Assembly: GCA_013154375.1 (NCBI GenBank)
Contig: JAADCR010000013.1
Coordinates: 1 to 61,814, forward strand
Reading direction: 5' to 3'
Origin: Aquificota bacterium
GTDB taxonomy: Bacteria > Aquificota > Aquificia > Aquificales > Aquificaceae
DNA: 61,814 nt
Shown: positions 56,880 to 61,814 of the stretch, piece by piece
Position numbering within the stretch: position 1 is the first letter of the stretch
Layout of the letters: each line of letters begins with the position of its first letter
Program-made: the position numbers and the translations under genes
Notes under the pieces: model-generated
Databases searched by the model: none
What the model was told of the DNA's origin: nothing
The model's input: only the letters and a program-made list of their open reading frames with translations

Positions 56880-59195
56880 TTGACCAAGACGAAGCGCGTC
56901 TCCGACGTAGCTAAAGAGCTCGGGCTCAAGACGAAAGAGCTTATTAACTTTCTTAACGACTTTTATCCGAGACCCGACGGCAAGCCGTGGAAAGCCTCCC
57001 ACGGTCTGGACGAGACGGCCCTTACGCTTATATACGACGCTTACGGCCGGCCTAAGCAGGAAGAAGAGCAGCCCGCCCCGGCCGAAGAGGTAAAGGCTCA
57101 ACAGCCCGAGGTAGTGGAAGAAGTAGTAGAAGAAGTCGTAGAAGAGACCGTAGAGCCCGAGCCTAAAGAAGAAGAGAAGCCGGCTAAAGAAGAGCTGCCC
57201 CAGAAGTCGGCCGAGGAGCTTATAAAAGAGATTCTCGCGCGAAAGGAGCTCGAGGAGAAGAAGCGCCAACAAGAGCAGAAGCCTAAAAAAGAGGAGAAGC
57301 CGGCCGAGAGACGCGAGAAGCCTAAGGTAAAGATGTCTAAAAAAGAGAAAGAGACGCTCCGGAAGCTCGAGCACAAAGTAGAGAAAGAGAAAAAGAAAGA
57401 AGAGAAGAAGACCCAGCAGAAAAAGAAGAAGAAAGAAGACGAGGTAAAGATTATTTACATACCCGAGGTTATTACGGTACGGGAGCTTGCCCAGCTTCTG
57501 GACGTACCGGCAAATCAGGTAATAGCGGAGCTTATGAAAAGGGGCGTGCTTGCTACCATAAACCAGCCGGTCCCGCCCGAGGTGGCCGTAGAGGTAGCCG
57601 AGCAGTTCGGCTATCTGGCCGAGGTTAAAAAAGAAGAGGAAGAAGAGCCCGTTTTAGTGGAGCAGGAAGAGGCGGCGGAGGAAGAGCTCGAGCCGAGACC
57701 GCCCATAGTGGTGGTTATGGGCCACGTAGACCACGGCAAGACGACGCTGCTCGACTACATAAGAAAGACCAACGTTGCGCAGAAGGAGAAGGGCGGGATA
57801 ACGCAGCACATAGGTGCCTCGCAGGTCGAGCTGCCCGACGGACGGAAGATAACCTTCCTCGACACGCCCGGACACGAGGCGTTTACCACGCTCAGGGCCC
57901 GCGGGGCCAAAGTGACGGACATAGCCGTGCTCGTGGTAGCCGCAGACGACGGCGTTATGCCTCAGACGGTAGAGGCCATAAACCACGCCAAAGCCTTCGA
58001 CGTACCCATCATAGTAGCGGTGAACAAGATAGACAAGCCCAACGCGGACCCCATGAAGGTCCGCCGCGAGCTCTCCGAGCACGGGCTTATCCCCGAAGAG
58101 TGGGGCGGTGACACGGTTTTCGTCGACATCTCGGCAAAAACGGGCCAGAACGTAGACCAGCTGCTCGAGATGATACTGCTGCTGGCCGACATCCTCGAGC
58201 TTAAGGCTAACCCGAAAAAGAAAGCCCGCGGGACCATTATAGAGTCCAAGCTGGACCGTAAAAGGGGCCCCGTAGCTACGGTTATAGTAGAGGACGGGAC
58301 GCTCCGCGTAGGAGACCACTTCGTGGCGGGCACCACCTACGGCCGCGTAAGGGCCATGTTTGACGACAAGGGCCGGCCCGTCAAAGAAGCGCCTCCCTCT
58401 ACGCCCGTGGAGGTGCTCGGGTTTGAAGAGCTGCCCGAGGCGGGGGACGAGCTTATCGTCGTTAAAGACGAGCGGACGGCCCGCGAGATAGCCGAGAAGC
58501 GGAAAGAGAAGAAAGAACGCGAGGAGAAGCTCCAGACCATAAGACTCGAAGACATCTACAAAAAGATACAGGCCGGCGAGACGAAGGAGCTCCGCATCGT
58601 TCTCAAGACCGACACCATGGGCTCGCTCGAGGCTCTAAAGAAGTCGCTCGAGGAGCTCTCGACGGACAAAGTGAAGGTGAGAATCATCCACGGTGCGGTG
58701 GGCGGCATAACCGAGAACGACATTATGCTTGCGAAAGCTTCGGGCGCCATAGTAATAGGCTTTAACACCCGTCCGGACCCCAAGGCCCGCGAGCTTATGG
58801 AGAAAGAGAAAGTAGACGTCCGGCTCTACGGCGTTATATACGACGCCATTAACGACGTTAAAAACGCCCTCGTGGGCCTGCTCGAGCCTATAAAGAAGGA
58901 AGAGCTTCTGGGTACGGCCGAGGTACGCGCCACCTTCAAGATAAAGCGCGTAGGCACCGTAGCCGGCTGTTACGTGCTAAACGGCAAGCTCGTGCGCGGA
59001 GCAAAAGCCCGTTTAGTGCGCGAGGGCGTGGTCGTCTACGACGGGGAGATAGAGTCTCTAAAGCGGTTTAAAGAAGACGTTCAAGAGGTGACGGCGGGTT
59101 ACGAGTGCGGCGTGAAGCTGAAAGACTACAACGACGTAAAAGTAGGCGACGTTATAGAATGCTACGAGATACGCTACGAGAAGCCGACCCTCTAA
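56880..59195 (+). CDS. infB: translation initiation factor IF-2
   Basis: GTPase that brings initiator tRNA to the 30S subunit. 771 residues. A helical N-terminal domain ([19 protein letters not shown]) is followed by a Glu/Lys-rich linker (about 60-190) and the second N-domain ([18 protein letters not shown]). G domain: [23 protein letters not shown] and NKIDKP. C-terminal domains end with [12 protein letters not shown] start set by GGAGGT 7 bases upstream. queE starts inside its 3' end. A leaderless-rich genome makes its IF-2 of special interest. Confidence 0.97.
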   Translation: MTKTKRVSDVAKELGLKTKELINFLNDFYPRPDGKPWKASHGLDETALTLIYDAYGRPKQEEEQPAPAEEVKAQQPEVVEEVVEEVVEETVEPEPKEEEKPAKEELPQKSAEELIKEILARKELEEKKRQQEQKPKKEEKPAERREKPKVKMSKKEKETLRKLEHKVEKEKKKEEKKTQQKKKKKEDEVKIIYIPEVITVRELAQLLDVPANQVIAELMKRGVLATINQPVPPEVAVEVAEQFGYLAEVKKEEEEEPVLVEQEEAAEEELEPRPPIVVVMGHVDHGKTTLLDYIRKTNVAQKEKGGITQHIGASQVELPDGRKITFLDTPGHEAFTTLRARGAKVTDIAVLVVAADDGVMPQTVEAINHAKAFDVPIIVAVNKIDKPNADPMKVRRELSEHGLIPEEWGGDTVFVDISAKTGQNVDQLLEMILLLADILELKANPKKKARGTIIESKLDRKRGPVATVIVEDGTLRVGDHFVAGTTYGRVRAMFDDKGRPVKEAPPSTPVEVLGFEELPEAGDELIVVKDERTAREIAEKRKEKKEREEKLQTIRLEDIYKKIQAGETKELRIVLKTDTMGSLEALKKSLEELSTDKVKVRIIHGAVGGITENDIMLAKASGAIVIGFNTRPDPKARELMEKEKVDVRLYGVIYDAINDVKNALVGLLEPIKKEELLGTAEVRATFKIKRVGTVAGCYVLNGKLVRGAKARLVREGVVVYDGEIESLKRFKEDVQEVTAGYECGVKLKDYNDVKVGDVIECYEIRYEKPTL

Positions 59196-59808
59196 TAGCG
59201 CTGTCCGAGCTGTACGAGAGCGTTCAGGGGGAAGGGCTTCTCGTAGGCACGCCCGCCGTCTTTATACGCTTAAAGGGCTGCAACCTCCGCTGCCCGTGGT
59301 GCGACCAGCCCGAGGCGCTACCTTTCGGCGAGAAGACCGTAAAGCTTTCTGAGCTTATAAAGCGTGCCAGAAGCCTTACGCCCCGTCACGCGGTCGTTAC
59401 CGGGGGTGAGCCCGTGGCCCACCCCGAGCTACCCCGCCTCGTAAAAGCCCTTACGGACGCAGGCTTCTCCGTCCAGATTGAGACCAACGGGACGCTCTGG
59501 CAAGAAGAGCTTGCCCGCTACAAGCTAATTCTATCCGTCTCACCCAAAGCGCAAGCCCGTTACGAGGTAAGACCCGAGGTCTTAAAGCGGGCCTTCGAGC
59601 TTAAGTTCGTCGTAGACGAGGAGCTCAGTTTTGAAGTTCTAAAAAAGACGGCCTTCCGGCCGTTTTTCTTAAAAGAGCGCGTGGTGCTCCAGCCCGAGTC
59701 GAACAGGCCCGAGATGGCACGGAAGGCCTTCGAGCTCCAGAAAAAGCTGCTAAAAGAAGGGCTTAAAGCCCGTCTCATACCTCAGGCGCACAAGTGTTTA
59801 GCCCTGCC

Positions 59809-59812
<4 letters not shown>
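59159..59812 (+). CDS. queE: 7-carboxy-7-deazaguanine synthase
   Basis: Radical SAM enzyme of the queuosine precursor pathway. About 217 residues. [20 protein letters not shown] is the family start; the 4Fe-4S motif is [11 protein letters not shown] with the usual CxxxCxxC spacing; TGGEP follows. The true start is not certain: ATG 59159 lies 37 bases inside infB and gives an N-terminal extension of about 16 residues. It is coupled to the following membrane protein gene through GTGA. Confidence 0.9.

Positions 59813-61814
<2,002 letters not shown>

Overview
The window is a dense, GC-rich stretch of about 62 kb from a bacterial chromosome, with roughly 63 protein genes, one tRNA and almost no free DNA (the longest gap is about 210 bases). 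Outer-membrane genes (BamA, a FadL-type porin, an OmpA-type lipoprotein, SurA-like chaperones) show a diderm cell. Heavy use of ATA for isoleucine, many charged residues, an unusually long ClpB with a coiled coil inside its N-domain, a short DnaA, a PEP synthase and a SucD-like ligase subunit suggest a thermophilic, probably autotrophic bacterium. My best guess is Aquificota (Aquifex or Desulfurobacterium relatives). This comes from reading proteins by eye, not from a search. No phage, insertion sequence, CRISPR array or plasmid gene was seen, so this is core chromosome.

Layout. 1-5753 (minus): SucD-like subunit, fatty acid synthesis (fabF, acpP, fabG), argF, prepilin peptidase, secF, long-form hpf. 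5753-9373: small lipoprotein, an odd thioredoxin reductase, hemerythrin, then maf in one operon with a small helical protein, a Roadblock protein and an MglA-like GTPase. 9374-18898: nadA, rlmB, M28 peptidase, ilvE, FadL-type porin, tRNA-Thr(CGT), DUF2267, MEMO1 family, alaS and an unknown gene. 19001-29291: clpC, bamA, trpB, dapF, lspA, purL, ParB-like protein. 29314-40480: glyS-ppsA-pilM-pilN operon, OmpA lipoprotein, clpB, dnaA. 40483-45704 (minus): yicC, purM, thpR, unknown protein, GT39 glycosyltransferase, plsY. 45726-50145: ychF, thrC, CopD-like protein, two SurA/parvulin proteins. 50114-56109 (minus): uracil-DNA glycosylase, JAMM peptidase, oligopeptide-binding protein, argC, rpsI, rplM, LysM/LytM protein, acylphosphatase. 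56127-61814: unknown protein, ferredoxin, infB, queE, DUF1461 membrane protein, and the 3' part of atpD.

How the genes work together. They are mostly housekeeping: lipid, amino acid, NAD, purine and queuosine synthesis, translation, proteolysis and envelope assembly. Prepilin peptidase, PilM and PilN point to type IV pili or type II secretion elsewhere in the genome. The MglA-like GTPase and Roadblock protein could be a polarity or switch module.

The most striking signal is not a gene but the way genes start. At about 22 starts a -10-like hexamer (TATAAT, TAGAAT, TAAAAT and similar) ends 6 to 12 bases before the start codon, most often exactly 7, with no Shine-Dalgarno. This predicts widespread leaderless mRNAs. 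In four same-strand pairs the TAA stop codon of the upstream gene is itself the first half of the -10 hexamer. In four divergent pairs only 17 to 27 bp separate the two start codons and both -10 elements share that space. All nine convergent pairs overlap or lie within 2 bp.
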